Of a stretch of DNA of 64,000 bases, positions 25,224 through 38,689 are shown one piece after another. The first letter of the stretch is position 1, and every line of letters starts with the position of its first letter. The translations under genes were made by a program, and so were the position numbers. This DNA comes from Sapria himalayana. Lineage: Eukaryota > Streptophyta > Magnoliopsida > Malpighiales > Rafflesiaceae. The notes under the pieces are model-generated. The model did no database searches and was not told where the DNA came from. It worked only from the letters and a program-made list of their open reading frames with translations. Location of the stretch: the NCBI GenBank assembly GCA_029783825.1, contig JAREIK010001331.1, positions 219,261-283,260 of the forward strand, read 5' to 3'.

Positions 25224-28013
25224 AATTATAAAATAAATTATGAGTTAAAAAAAATAATTTATTAAAGAAATATTTTTCATCAAAAAATAGATAAGCTTAT
25301 AAAAATCATAAAAATTTAAAAACATATAATTATTATTTAATAATATATTTTGCTTTGCTTTTGAATCATTTTAGGTTTTGATATTATATATTAAGTAATA
25401 TCAATCTTATTTATAATAGATTTTTAATTTATTTTTTCATAATTATTAGAATATTTATCAATAAAATTATTTATATTGAATTATATGATAAATAATTATT
25501 ATGATTATTATAAATATATATTGTATTCACTTTTGAAAATAATTCTAAAAATTATTATATTTTCAAAGGTTATAACCTTAAAAAATGAGAAAAATTAATA
25601 AATATAAATTTTTTGTTATTTCATTTTTAAAATAAAACCTATAGACCATTAAATGCTTACTTACTTAAAGAGTAAACTCATAGGCCCCGAAACCCCTAAA
25701 TACATAAACCTTTTAACAGCTATATACTAATTAAGAAATAATAAATCTCATTTTTATTTCTATTTATTATAATTTTAAATATTCATTTTAATTATTTATA
25801 GTTTAATTATTTAGAAAAATTAATTATAAAATAAATTTTGAGTAAGAAAAATATTATTTAAATAATTTATTTTTAATCAATAAAAAATATAAGCTCATAA
25901 AAAGAAGGAAATATTTGAAAATTAAATATTATTATTTAGTAATATTTTTGATTTGATTTTGAATCATTTTTTGTTATGTAAATATATTTTAATTAATATT
26001 TATATTATTAATAATAGTTTATTAATTTAATTTTTGATCATTATTATGGTATCTATCATTAAAATTCGTTATATTGAATTTATATGATATATAATTAGTA
26101 AGATTAATATAATTATACATGGTATTCACATTTCAAAAAATTTTAAAAATTATTTTATTTTTAAAGGTTATAACATTTGAAAATTAGATAAAATCAAAAA
26201 AAAAATTTATTTTTATAATATAAATACAAACTATAAACAACTAAATGCCTAAAAACATAAATTGCTAAACTCCTAAATGACAAAACACCTAAATTAACAA
26301 TCTATTAAAATAGTATACCATATATAATAAATCATAAATCTCATTTTAATTTGTATTCATTATAATTTTAAAATATTCATTTTAATTATTTATTAGTTTA
26401 TTTTTTTTTTGAAATATTAATTGCAAAATAAATAAAGAGTGAGGCAAATATAATTTTAATAATTTATTTTTAATCAAAAAATAAATCTAAGCTTATAAAA
26501 AGATGTAATAATTTAAAAACAAAAAATTATCATTTAGTAATATATTTTACTTTGATTTTGAATCATTATAGGTTTTGTTTTTATATTTTAATTGCTATCA
26601 ATCTTATTAATAATAGTTTATTAATTTATTTTTTGATCATTATTATAATATCTATCAATAAAATTATTTATATTGAATTTAAAAATCTTATAATTAATGA
26701 GATTATTATAAAAAAATATTATATTTACATTTGAAAAAAAATTAAAAATTTATTATATTTTCAAAGGTTACCTTCAAAAATGATAATAAAACATAAAAAT
26801 AATTTTTTTATTATTTTATTATTTAAATAAAACTTATATACCACTAAATTCTTAATCATTTAAATATCTAGACTATTCAACCCCAAACCCCCTAAATTCT
26901 TAAACCTATAAACCTATATAACCTAAATAATAAATAATAAATTTCATTTTTATTTGTATTCATTATAATTATAAATATTCATTTTAATTATTTTTTTGTT
27001 TATTTTTATAGAAATATTAATTACAAAATAAATAATGAGTGAGACATATAATTTAAATATTTATTTTTTATGAAAAAAAAAGCTTATAAAAATAAACAAA
27101 ATTTCAAAAATTTAAAATTTTATTTATTAAAATAATTTACATTGATTTTGAATTCTTTTGGGTTCTACAAATATATTTTAATTAATATTTATATTATTAA
27201 TAATAGTTTATTAATTTATTATTAGATCAATATAATAATATATATTAATAAAATTTTTTATATTAAATTTACATCAAATATAATTATTAAGATTATTATA
27301 ACTAAGTATTGCATTCATATTTTAGAAAAGATTATAAAATTATTATATTTCCTAAGGTTATAACCTTCAAAAATTAAAAAATAATCAAAAAATTTAATTT
27401 TTTATTTTTTCATTCGTTAAATAAAAACTATAAATCACTAAAGTGCTAAACACTTAAATCACTAAACCCCAAAATACCTAAATACTTATACCATTAAACT
27501 AGTATATCCTGAATAATAAATATAAATCTCAATTTTATTTGTATTCATTATAATTTTAAATATTCATTTTAATTATTTATTAGTTTATTTTTATAGATTA
27601 AACTTAAAATTAAATTATGTGGAAGACAAATATAATTTAAATAATTTACTTTTAATAACAAAAAATATAAACTTATAAAAAGAAGCAAAACATCAAAAAA
27701 ATTATTATTAAGTATTATATTTTACTTTGAGATTGAATACATTTACCTTTTGCAAATATATTTTAAAAAATGTCTATATTATTAATAATAGTTTATTAAT
27801 TTATTTTTTGAAAATTAATATAATATCTATCAATATAATTATTTATATTTAATTAACATGATATATAATTATTAAGATTATCATAAATAAATATAGTATT
27901 CACATATAAAAAAAATTTAAAAATTGTTATATTTTCAAATGTTATATTATAAATGAGAAAAAATAAGAAAAATAAATTTTTTGTTATATCATTATTAAAA
28001 TAAAAGTAATAAA

Positions 28014-28093
28014 CCATTAAATGCCTAAATACATAAATCTCTAAACTCCTAAACCCCTAATCCCCTAAATACCTAAACCATTAAACTCTTAAA
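28014..28093 (+). repeat. Octamer block, clearest example (ten 8-bp units)
   Basis: Ten consecutive 8-mers without a slip: CCATTAAA, TGCCTAAA, TACATAAA, TCTCTAAA, CTCCTAAA, CCCCTAAT, CCCCTAAA, TACCTAAA, CCATTAAA, CTCTTAAA. Most monomers carry such a block, and class identity follows from which octamers it has. The fixed end (TAAA) and C-rich start recall telomere repeats, but the period is 8, not 7. Confidence 0.9.
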
Positions 28094-31073
28094 CCTTAAA
28101 TATAATTTAAATAATTATGGAAATATTAATTACAAAATAAATTATGAGTGACAAATATAATTTTAATAATATAATTATCATCAAAAAAATATATAAGCTT
28201 ATAAAATGATGCAAAAACTAAAAAAAATTATTATTTACTAATGAATTTTACTTTGATTTTGAATCATTTTAGGTTTTTTAACTATATTTTAATTTATATT
28301 TATCATATTAATAATAGTTTATTAATTTATTTTTTGATAATTGATATAATATTTATCAATAAAATTGTTTATATTTATTTTATATTATATATAGTTATAA
28401 TAATTATTATTACTAAATATTGTATTCACATTTTTTAAAAATTTTAAATTTATTATATTTTCAAATGTTATGACATTTGAAAATTTGAAAAAATATCAAA
28501 AATACATTTTTTGTTATTTAATTGTTTAAATAAAAGCTATAAACCATTAAATGCCTAAATACTTAAATCAATAACTTCTAAATCTCCAAAACCCTAAATA
28601 GATACATTTTTTAAACATGTATATTCTAAATAATAAATAATAAATCTATTTTTTTTTCATTATAATTTTAAATATTCATTTTATTTTTTATTTGTTTATT
28701 TTTATATAAATATTAAATACAAAATAAATTATAAGTTAAAAAAATATAATTTATATAAATTATTTTTCAACAAAAAAATATAGATAAACTTATGAAAAGA
28801 TGAAAAAAATTAAAAACAAAAAATTATTATATAGTAATATATTTTACTTTGTTTCTGAATTATTTTAGGGTTTGTAATTATATTTTAATTGATAACTAAC
28901 TTATTAATAATAGATTATTAATTTATTCTTTGATCAATATTAGAATATTTATCAATAAAAATATTTATATTTAATTTATATGATATATAAATTTAATAAT
29001 TATAATAACTAATTATTGTATTCACTTTTGAAAAAAAATTTAAAATTATTATATTTTAAAAGATTATAACCTTAGAACTTGTGAAAAAACAAAAAAAATA
29101 TTTTGTTTTCTTTCATTGTTTAAATAAAACCTATAAATCACTAAATACCTAAACACTTAAATCACTAAACTACAAAATACCAATACCCCTATATAGATAA
29201 TTGTATAAATGGGTATCCCCAAAATAATAATTGATAAATCTCATTTTTATTTGTTTTCATTTTAATTTAAAAAATTCATTTTGATTGTTTAGTTTTTTAT
29301 TTATATATATATAATTATTATAAAATATATTATGAGGTAAAAATATAATTTATAAAATTTATTTTTCATCAAAAAATAGATAAGCTTATAAAAAGAATAA
29401 AAATTTAAAAACAAATAATTATTATTAAGTACTAAATTTTGCTTTGCTTTTGAATCATTTTAGGTTTTGATATTTTATTTCAAGTAATATTAATCTTATT
29501 CAGAATAGATTTTTAATTAATTTTTTGATAATTATTAGAATATCTATCAATAAAATTGTTAATATTGAATTTATATGATATATAATTATTATGATTATTA
29601 TAAATAAATATTTATTCACTATTGAAAAAAATTTAAAAATTATTATATTTTCAAAGGTTATAACATTCTAAAATATCAAAAAATAATAAAAATAATTTTT
29701 TTATATTTTTTTTATAAAATAAAACTTTTAAACCACTAAATGCATACACAGTTAAATCAGTAAACTCCTAAACCCCGTAATGCCTAAATACATAAACCAT
29801 TAAACTGCTATATACTACTTAATAATTAATAAATCTAATTTTTATTTCTATTTATTATAATTTTAAATATTCATTTTAATTATTTATTAGTTTATTTTTA
29901 TTGAAATATTTATTACAAAATAAAGTATGAATGTGACAAATATAATTTAATTAATTTATTTTTAATAAATAAAAATATACGGTTCTAAAAGAAATAAAAA
30001 TTTAAAAATTAAAAATTATTATCCAGAAATATATTTTACTTTAATTTTGAATCAAATTGGGTTTTGTAAATATTTTTTAATTAATATCTATCTTTTTATT
30101 AATAGTTTAGTAATTTAATTTTTGATCATTATTATATTGTCTATTAATAAAATTGTTTATATTGATTTATATGATATATAATTATTAATATTATTATAAC
30201 TAAATATTGTATTCACATTTCAAAAAATTGTAAATATTATTATATTTTTAAAGGTTATAACCTATGAAAATGTTACCAAATTATAGAAATTTTTTTTGTT
30301 ATTTTATTTTTTTATATAAAACCTATAAACCACTAAAAGTCTAAAAACATGAATCCCTAAACTCCTAACGACAAAACCTCTAAATACTTAAACTATTAAA
30401 CTAGTATACATTAATAATAAATCTTAAATCTCATTTTAATTTTTATTAAGTATAAGTTTAAATTTTTATTTTAATTATTTATCAGTTTATTTTTATAGAA
30501 ATATTAATTACAAAATAAATTATAAGTGAAATGGATCTTATTTAAATTAAACCAGTATCCCTAGATAATAAATAATAAAAAATAAATCTCATTTTTTTTA
30601 TAATTTTAAATATTCATTTTAATTATTTATTTGTTTATTTATATATAAATATTAATTACAAAATAAATTATGAGTTAGACAAAAATAATTTATATAAATT
30701 ATTTTTCATCAAAAAAATATAGATAAACTTATTAAAAAAATTCAAAAACAAAAATTATTATATAGTAATATATTTTTATTTGCTTCTGAATCATTTTAAG
30801 TTTTGTAAATATATTTTAATTAATATCTATCTTATTATTAATGGATTATTAATTTATTTTTTGATTTTATTAGAATATTTATCAATAAAATTGTTTATAT
30901 TGAATTTATATAATATATAAATATAATGATTAGTATAACTAAATATTGTATTCACATTTGAAAAAAAATTTATAAATAATTATATTTTCAAAGGTTATAA
31001 CCTTTGAAAATATCAAAAAATAATAAATATAAATTTTTTGTAATTTTATTTTCTAAATAAAACCTATAAACCA

Positions 31074-31081
31074 CTCAATGC
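31074..31081. repeat. 8-bp target-site duplication, hAT copy 1, left
   Basis: CTCAATGC, matching CTAAATGC at 34760-34767 in 7 of 8 positions. Eight base pairs is the hAT superfamily size. The site lies in the first octamers of a class A block (CCACTAAATGC). Confidence 0.85.
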
Positions 31082-31895
31082 TTGGGGTGCTCATGGGACG
31101 GGACGGGATGTGGATTACAAATCTCCAGTCCCTTCCCATAGTTTGAAGATTTTTTTTTTGAAGATCCAGACCCATCCCATAGGTTGAAAATATCGAGACC
31201 GCATGGGACGGAGATTGGGGATTTTGCGTAGGATAAAATGGTTCCGGGACAGAACAGAGTTCGGAAATTTTTTTCAATTTATTTTCTTCAAACTGGCCAA
31301 CTTAGTTCATGTCGAAAGCTTTTTTTGTACCAAATATCATTCCTTAGTTATGTATCTTACAAACTCAAATTGGGCCAATATCATTTTGTCAAATAGGATG
31401 AATACCGGAAACGAGTTCCATTACCTTGTCAAAAGCATTTATGTGTAGAAAAGGATAGACATGTTAAATAGAACGGGACCGAGTTGTGTGCTTAATTTGT
31501 TTCTTTGTTTTTTCACAAGTTGGTTTTGTTCAAACGAGTGAAAGTTAACAATAATAATAATACTACATTTTTAAACAATTACTTAAAATATTAAGGAATG
31601 GCTAAAGATGACCACAAACATTGGTAGCAGCAATTACTACTTAAGTAATTGTTAAAATTAGACAGCTTAATATAACAAAAATAATACAACTAATAACAAC
31701 CATGATAATAATCATTTCAAAGGTCCGTCCCGAAACAGCAATGAAAATGCAAACCCAATTAATTATCTCTTCTACAACTCCTCTGTTTTCTTCCTCCACT
31801 GTAAAAGGACAACCAAAGATGAAAATGTGTTAATCATGTAGACATAAATTTCTAGATGAAAGAGTAATAAAAAAATAAATATTAACTTATAAAAT

Positions 31896-34183
31896 TTAAT
31901 ACACCCATTCCAAATTTAGTTGGCCAACTATATTTGGAATGATATTTGGATCTTGTGACCTCTCTGAAAATTGTAATTGAACCATATTTTTATTAAATTG
32001 AATGAATAAAATAAGTAAAAGTGAAATTAAAATTTACAAGATTTGTATACTAACCTGATTCATTATCATCAAGGTCTTGAACTAATTCTTCAATTTCAAT
32101 AAGTTTGTTTGAGTTTCTCAACCAATCTTGTAGACATATGAGAACTTCAGCTGTAATAAGTTTTAAAGAACTCTTAAATTTATCTAAAGTTCTCCCCCCA
32201 TTGCTAAATGTAGATTCGTAGGCCAGAGTAGACGCTTGGATAGCAAATACATCCCTTTCTACATTTGCCAAAGAATGATACCTAACCTCATTTACCTTCC
32301 ACAAGTTTAGAAGATCAAAATCAATTCTATTTTTTTCATGTTTGTCCTCCAAGTACCTATCCAACTCTTCCAAAGCTGCAACTTCTTGTTCTTTCTCCAA
32401 TTCAACAAAAAAAATCATCAACATAAGTATCAGTACCATTAAAGATATCATCATTTTTTTCAACACAGTAGAAGAGAAATCATCTTCTTTTTATTCATTT
32501 TCATTTAAATCTTTATAATCATCCATCATCTCATTTAAAGCATTTATAACCTTTTTCACCAAATTTTTAGCCAATTCCTCTCCATAATACTAAGTGTACT
32601 TAACCTTGAGATATTTGAGATTATATATAGGATCCAACACTACTACTACAAAAAGCATAATATTTGTTGACTGAAGAGAACCCCAATATTTGTTGAATTT
32701 ATGTCTCATTTTCATACCCATTTCAGACACCATTGTATCTCTACTATTTTCACAAAGCTCAATTTTTTAAAAATCTCAGGAATATAAACACTAGAGGTAG
32801 AATATTATGAGCCAAAAATTTACAAATTACCTCATAAAAAGTTTTCAAGAAACGAGACAAAATTTTGGCATTTGTTCAATCTCTCTCAGTTAGAATGTTT
32901 GAACCAAACTCATTCAAAAACCTTTTGTCTTTGTCCTCCAACTTTTCAAATTTTTTTTTGATATTTTATATTAGTTTGTAGCATCAAATAAGTTGAATTC
33001 CATCTTGTAGGACAATCTAATTGCAATGAAGATCCATATGTCAAATTTGCTTCTTCAACACATAACTTAAACATATCTAATCTTTTAGGACTGCTCCTCA
33101 CATATTTCACCACACCTATAATTTTTTGAATAGCACCCTCAACTACTGCAATTCCATCTCTGACAATTAAGTTTAGGATATGAGCACAACATCTCATATG
33201 AAAATGCTCGCCTTTCAAAGGTACAACACTTTTCTTCACAAGCATTTTTTTCAATTAATCAACTACAACATCATTATTTGATGCATTGTCAACAGTAATG
33301 CACATCAACTTTCTCAAACCCCATTCATTCATGCAAATCTCAATAGCATTCTAATATTAACTCCAGAATGACTTTTAATTACACAAAAGTTCAAAAGCCT
33401 TTTATGCAAATTCCATTAAGAATCAATGAAATGAACAGTCAAACATATATAAGACAAATTTTGAATGTTTGTCCAAGTGTCGGTAGTCAATGAAACTCTA
33501 CAACAATGAGATGATATGCTATCAAATAATTTCTTCTTTTCCTACACAATCAAAGAAAAACAATCCCTCAGTGTGGGGTGCCTAGATGGAATTTTAAATT
33601 GAATCACACTAACTTTAAAAAACTCCTTAAACTCATTCCTCTCAACAAAACAAAAAAAGAATTCATCTTTTATGATCATTTTCACCAAAGCCTCCCTAAC
33701 TAGTTGTTGATCATATTACCAACAAGTAAATTTGTTATCCTATGAACTAGTACCTTTAGTGAAACTCAACAAAGATTGTGACTCGCCTTTACATTTGTGA
33801 GCTTCTATTAATTCTTTTTTGTGTGGAAATTTCTTACAAGTCTTTCTCAAGTATTTCTATAAACCCGAAGTACCTTGATCACTTTTTGCGAAGACTTCTT
33901 TCTTACACCATATACAAGCTGCCCTACCAGTTTCATTTCCCCCTGAATCAACTAATATCTCATAAGTTTCCCAAATAGCAGACTTATACTTTTTATGAGC
34001 TTGAGGTTCAGATGTACCTTGACTTTCTTTTACAATTGGAATTGAAGAACCTATCGTAATAACTGGAGAATTCATGAAAGGATGATGATAGGATTTACCA
34101 GTATATTGATCATTTGAGATGTGATCATCTTCAATTTATTGTATTTTTCGTTTACCGCTAGATTGTGCCATCTGCATTGCCAT
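31896..34183 (-). pseudogene. hAT transposase pseudogene (BED finger, RICESLEEPER-like), copy 1
   Basis: Start chosen at ATG 34183-34181 (MAMQMAQSSGK), shared with copy 2. In order: a BED-like zinc finger (C-I-W-C near 33915, later KYLRKTC, with Y where a His is usual); a linker; TDTW with the first catalytic Asp (33479-33481); VDNAS with the second (33288-33290); the C-x2-H region CCAHILNLIV; DCPTRWNSTYLML; a lost middle; and the C-terminal dimerisation region (RDVFAIQASTLAYESTFSNGGR...ICLQDWLR, 32466-32050). The Glu in AYESTF is probably the third acidic residue. In-frame stops at 34136-34138, 33716-33718 and 33542-33544 are shared with copy 2; another at 33416-33418 is private. A 1-base loss near 33351 shifts the frame before VDNAS. 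The last exon follows an intron (31964-32054) and ends at TAA 31896-31898. It is not functional. Confidence 0.92.
31964..32054 (-). other. Intron near the 3' end of transposase copy 1
   Basis: The minus-strand donor GTTAGT follows the codons NES (exon ends at 32055), and the acceptor TTTTCAG ends at 31964. Splicing joins GAATCAG to AGAGGTCACAAG and keeps a short exon open to ...NLEWVY and TAA. The same intron and exon are conserved in copy 2, which supports a real splice event rather than chance signals. Confidence 0.8.
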
Positions 34184-34759
34184 TAATTAATATGATATGT
34201 TAAGCATAAATACATATAAATATTTCAAACAAGCAAGCTCTACAAAACTGATTGTAACATATTCAGCCCACTCATTCGGCCCAACCACAACACCACAACC
34301 AATACTCAACAAAACTAACTGAGACACATAATAATAATTAATCACTCGATTCTAGTAAGAAAAACAAACCAAAAGGCTGGTGGCATCTAAAACATGGTGG
34401 AGGCAACCAGAAGTGCAACGGACAAGGTCTGGACCAAACTGAACATAGTTGGAATGGCATGAGGTGGCATGGAACTCGTCAGAACAGCAATAGGTGCATC
34501 GGATTTGGATGGGCAGTAGCGGAATTGGTGGCATCATCATGTTATATATATATATATATTCCTGGTTTTAGTATAGGGTTTTTAGCACGAGATGGTTCTC
34601 GGGATGGATATTGCTTAAGATCCGGAACCGTCCCAAAGGAAAAAATACGTGACAGAAAAGACGAGAAAAGTCAAAGTCAATGGATTTTCTTAGTCCTGAT
34701 TCTTTCGGGACAAGACTTCTGGTCGGGTCGCGAATCTCCGAGTTGTGTTAGCAGCCTTA

Positions 34760-34767
34760 CTAAATGC
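34760..34767. repeat. 8-bp target-site duplication, hAT copy 1, right
   Basis: CTAAATGC, partner of 31074-31081. Its complement GCATTTAG is exactly the left target duplication of hAT copy 2, showing one ancestral insertion. Confidence 0.88.
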
Positions 34768-36800
34768 ATATAAAGTTAAATCAGTAAACTTCTAAACCTC
34801 GTAATGCTTAAATACATAAACCATCAAACCGCTAAATACTACTTAATAATTAATAAATCTAATTTTTATTGCTATTTATTATATTATAAATATTCATTTT
34901 AATTATTTATTAGTGTATTTATTTAGAAATATTTATTACATAATAAATTATGAGCGGGACAAATATAATTTAAATAATATATTATTTATCTAATAAAAAT
35001 ATACGCTTATAAAAGAAGTATAAATTTAAAAATTAAAAATTATTATCAAGTAATATAAGTTACTTTAATTTTGAATCAATTTGGGTTTTGTAAATATTTT
35101 TTAATTAATATCTATCTTATTATTAATAGTTTATAAATTTAATTTTTGATCATTATTATAATATCTATCAATAAAATTATTTATATTAAATTTATATGAT
35201 ATATAATTATTAATATTTTTATAACAAAATATTGTATTAAAATTTCAAAAAATTTTAAATATTATTATATTTTTAAATGTTATAACCTATGAAAATGGTA
35301 AAAATTTATAAAATTTTTTTTTTGTTATTTTATTTTTTTAAATAAAACGTATAAACTAGTAAAAGCCTAAAAATATAAATCGCTACACTCCTAACGACAA
35401 AACCTCTAAATACATTAATCATTAAACTGGTATACATTAATAATAAATCATAAATCTCATTTTAATTTTTATTCAATATAATTTTAAATTTTTATTTTAA
35501 TTATTTATCAATTTATTTTATAGAAATATTAATTACAAAATAAATTATTAGTGAGACAAATCTAATTTAAATTAAACCGGTATCCCTAAATAATAAATAA
35601 TAAATCTTATTTTTTTTAATTATAATTCCAAATATTCATTTTAATTATTTATTTGTTTATTTACATATAAATATTAATTACAAAATAAATTGAGTTAGAC
35701 AAATATAATTTATATAAATTGTTTTTCATCAAAAAATTATAGATAAACTTTTTAAAAGAAAAAAAAATTTTAAGCAAAAAATTATTATATAGTAATATAT
35801 TTTGCTTTTCTTTTTAAACATTTTATGTTTTGTAATTATATTTTAATTGATATCTAACTTATTAATAATAGAATATTAATTTATTTTTTGATCATTATTA
35901 GAATATTTATCAATAAAATTGTTTATATTTTATTTATATGATATATAAATATAGTGATTATTATAACTAAATATTGAATTCACTTTTGAATTAAATTGAA
36001 AAATTATTATATTTTCAAGGTTATAACCTTTGGAAATATGAAAAAATAAAAAAAATAAATTTTATGTTATTTTATTTTTTAAATAAAACCTATAAACCAC
36101 TAAATGCATACATAGTTATATCAGTAAACTCCTAAGCCCCGTAATGCCTAAATACATAAACCATTAAAATGCTATATACTACTTAATAAATTGAATTTAT
36201 ATTTCAATTTATTTTTTTTAAATATTCATTATAATTATTTATTAGTTTATTTTTTTAGAAATTTTTATTACTAAATAAATTATGAGTGCAACACATATTA
36301 TTTATATAATTTATTTTTAATGAAAAAATATATATACACGTATAAAAGAAGTAAAAATTTAAAAATTAAAAATTATTATTAAGTAATATATTTTACTTTA
36401 ATTCTGAATCAATTTGGGTTTTGTAAATATTTTTTAATTAATATCTATCTTATTATTAATAGTTTATTAATTTAATTTTTGATCATTATTATAATATCTA
36501 TCAATAAAATTGTTTATATTGAATTTATATGATATAAAATTATTAATATTATTATAACTAAATATTATATTCACATTTCAAAAAATATTAAATATTATTA
36601 TATTTTCAAAGGTTATGACCTATTAAAATGAGAAAAAATTACAAAATTACTTTTTTTGTTATTTTATTATTTAAATAAAACCTATAAACCACTAAATACC
36701 TAAAAACATAAATCGCTAAACTCCTAAAAGAAAAAACATCTAAATACTTAAATAATTAAACTGGTATACATTAATAATAAATAATAAATTTCATTTTAAT
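34760..36800 (+). repeat. Satellite segment 5; inner left arm of the inverted duplication
   Basis: Classes A, B, A and the first part of B. Read outward from the element, the order A-B-A-B matches 43086 down to about 41060 in reverse complement, including private variants such as CTAATAAAAATATACGC near 34990 and its counterpart near 42850. The + orientation stops at about 36800. No gene seen. Confidence 0.88.
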
Positions 36801-38666
36801 AAATTTTTGTTTTTAAAATTTGCCTCTTTTTATAAGTATATATATTTTTTTTGATAATAAATAAATTATTTAAAATAGATTCTTCTTACTAATAATTTAT
36901 TTTGTAATTAATATTTCTATAAAAATAAACTGATAAATATTTAAAATAAAAATTTAAATTATACTGAATAAATTTAAAATGAGATTTATTATTTATTATT
37001 ACTATATACCACTTTAATGGATTAAGTATTTAGAGGTTTTTTCATTTAGGATTTTAGCGATTTATGTTTTTATGCTTTTAGTGGTTTATATGTTTTATTT
37101 AAAAAATTAAAATATCAAAAAAAATTTTATAATTTTTTCTCATTTTCATAGGTTATAACATTTGAAAATATAATAATATTTAAAATTTTATGAAATGTGA
37201 ATACAATACTTAGTTATAATAATATTAATAATTATATATCATATAAATTCAATATAAATAATTTTATTGATATATATTATAATAATGATCAAAATTAAAT
37301 TTATAAACTATTGATATTAAGATAGATATTAATTAAAAAATAAGTACAAAACCCAAATTGATTCAAAATTATAGGAAAATATAATTCTGTATAACAATTT
37401 TTAATTTTTAAATTTTTACTTCTTTTATAAGCATATATATTTTTTAAATTAAATTTTTCGTACTTATAATTTATTTTGTAATAAATATTTCTATAAAAAT
37501 AAACTAATAAATAATTAAAATGAATAATTAAAATTATAATAAATAGATTTAAAAATTAGATTTATTAATTATTAAGTAGTATATAGCGGTTTAATGGTTT
37601 ATGTATTTTGGCATTACGCAGTTTAGGAGTTTACTGATTTAACTGTGCATGTATTTAATGGTTTATACGGTGTATTTAAAAAAAATATCAAAAAATTTAT
37701 TTTTTTTATTTTTTGATATTTTCAAAGGTTATAACCTTTGAAAATATAATAATTTTTAATTTTTTTTTCAAAAGTGAATACAATATTTAGTTATAATAAT
37801 TATTATATTTATATATCATATAAATTCAATATAAATATTTTTATTGATAAATATTCTAATAATGATCAAAGAATAAATTAATAATATATTATTAATAAGA
37901 TAGATATCAATTTAAATATAATTACAAAACCTAAAATGATTCAGAAACAAAGCAAAATATATTACTATATAATAATTTTTTGTTTGAATTTTTTTTTCTT
38001 TTAAAAAGTTTATCTATATTTTTTTGATTAAAAATAATAATATAAATTAGATTTGTCTAACTCAATTTATTCTGTAATTAATAATTTTATAAAAAAATAA
38101 ACGAATAAATAATTAAAATGAATATTTTAAATTATAATCAAAAAAATAATATTGAGATTTATTATTTATTAAGTAGTATACAGATGTTATAAGGTTTATG
38201 TATTTAGCGTGCTACGGGGTTTATGAGCTACTGATTTATGTAAGTAAACATTTAGTGCTATATAGGTTTTATTTAAAAGAGAAATAACAAAGAATTTATT
38301 TATTTATTCTTTCTCATTTTTTAAGATTAAAAAATTTGAAAATATAATAATTTTTAAATTTTTTCAAAAGTGAATACAATATTTATGTATATTAATTATA
38401 TATCATATAAATTTAATATAAACAATTTTATTGATAGATATTCTAATAAATATCAAAAAATAAATTAAAAATGTATTATGAATAAGATTGATATTACTTA
38501 AAATATAATATCAAAACTTAAAATGATTTAAAAGCAAAGCAAAATATATTACTTAATAATAATTATTTGTTTTAAAATTTTTATACTTTTTATAAGCTTA
38601 TCAATTTTTTGATGAAAAATAATTTTTATAAATTATATTTTTAACTTATAATTTATTTTATGATTG

Positions 38667-38689
38667 ATATATATATATATATATATATA
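38667..38689. repeat. (AT)n microsatellite in an inverted class C monomer
   Basis: About 22-23 bp of alternating A and T, in the same monomer position as 25202-25223. Confidence 0.8.

Larger units (their letters stand above)
20578..31081 (+). repeat. Satellite array, segment 4 (plus orientation)
   Basis: Monomer classes read in order: part A, B, A, B, truncated C, A, B, C, D, E, H, G, K, F, C, A, B, then the octamer block of an A that is cut by the hAT element. The run A-B-C-D-E-H (about 23700-27300) is repeated in reverse order on the minus-oriented array from 50930 down to about 47500. A truncated class C near 23510-23700 breaks directly into class A material. No gene was seen. Confidence 0.9.
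31082..34759 (-). mobile_element. hAT DNA transposon, copy 1 (defective, 3.68 kb)
   Basis: The ends are TTGGGGTGCTCATGGGAC (31082-31099) and, read inward from the other side, TAAGGCTGCTAACACAAC (34742-34759): imperfect terminal inverted repeats flanked by the 8-bp duplication. Next to the 31082 end are GGGACGGGACGGG-type repeats. The element contains a decayed transposase on the minus strand. Outside the transposase the internal sequence is the ~0.8 kb 3' flank (31100-31895) and the ~0.55 kb 5' flank (34184-34741), with no further gene seen. The element is non-autonomous as it stands. It is the inverted-duplication partner of 43087-46449, about 315 bp longer, chiefly because the partner lost 190 bp. 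Confidence 0.92.

Noticed and set aside
31203..31448. 81-codon ORF in the 3' flank of hAT copy 1 (and 45993-46310 in copy 2)
   Set aside because: Overlaps subterminal repeats and noncoding flank. The two copies resemble each other because the element was duplicated, and no protein family fits.
34459..34773. 104-codon plus-strand ORF in hAT copy 1
   Set aside because: It lies antisense in the 5' flank and runs through the terminal repeat into satellite. The homologous stretch of copy 2 is not open.
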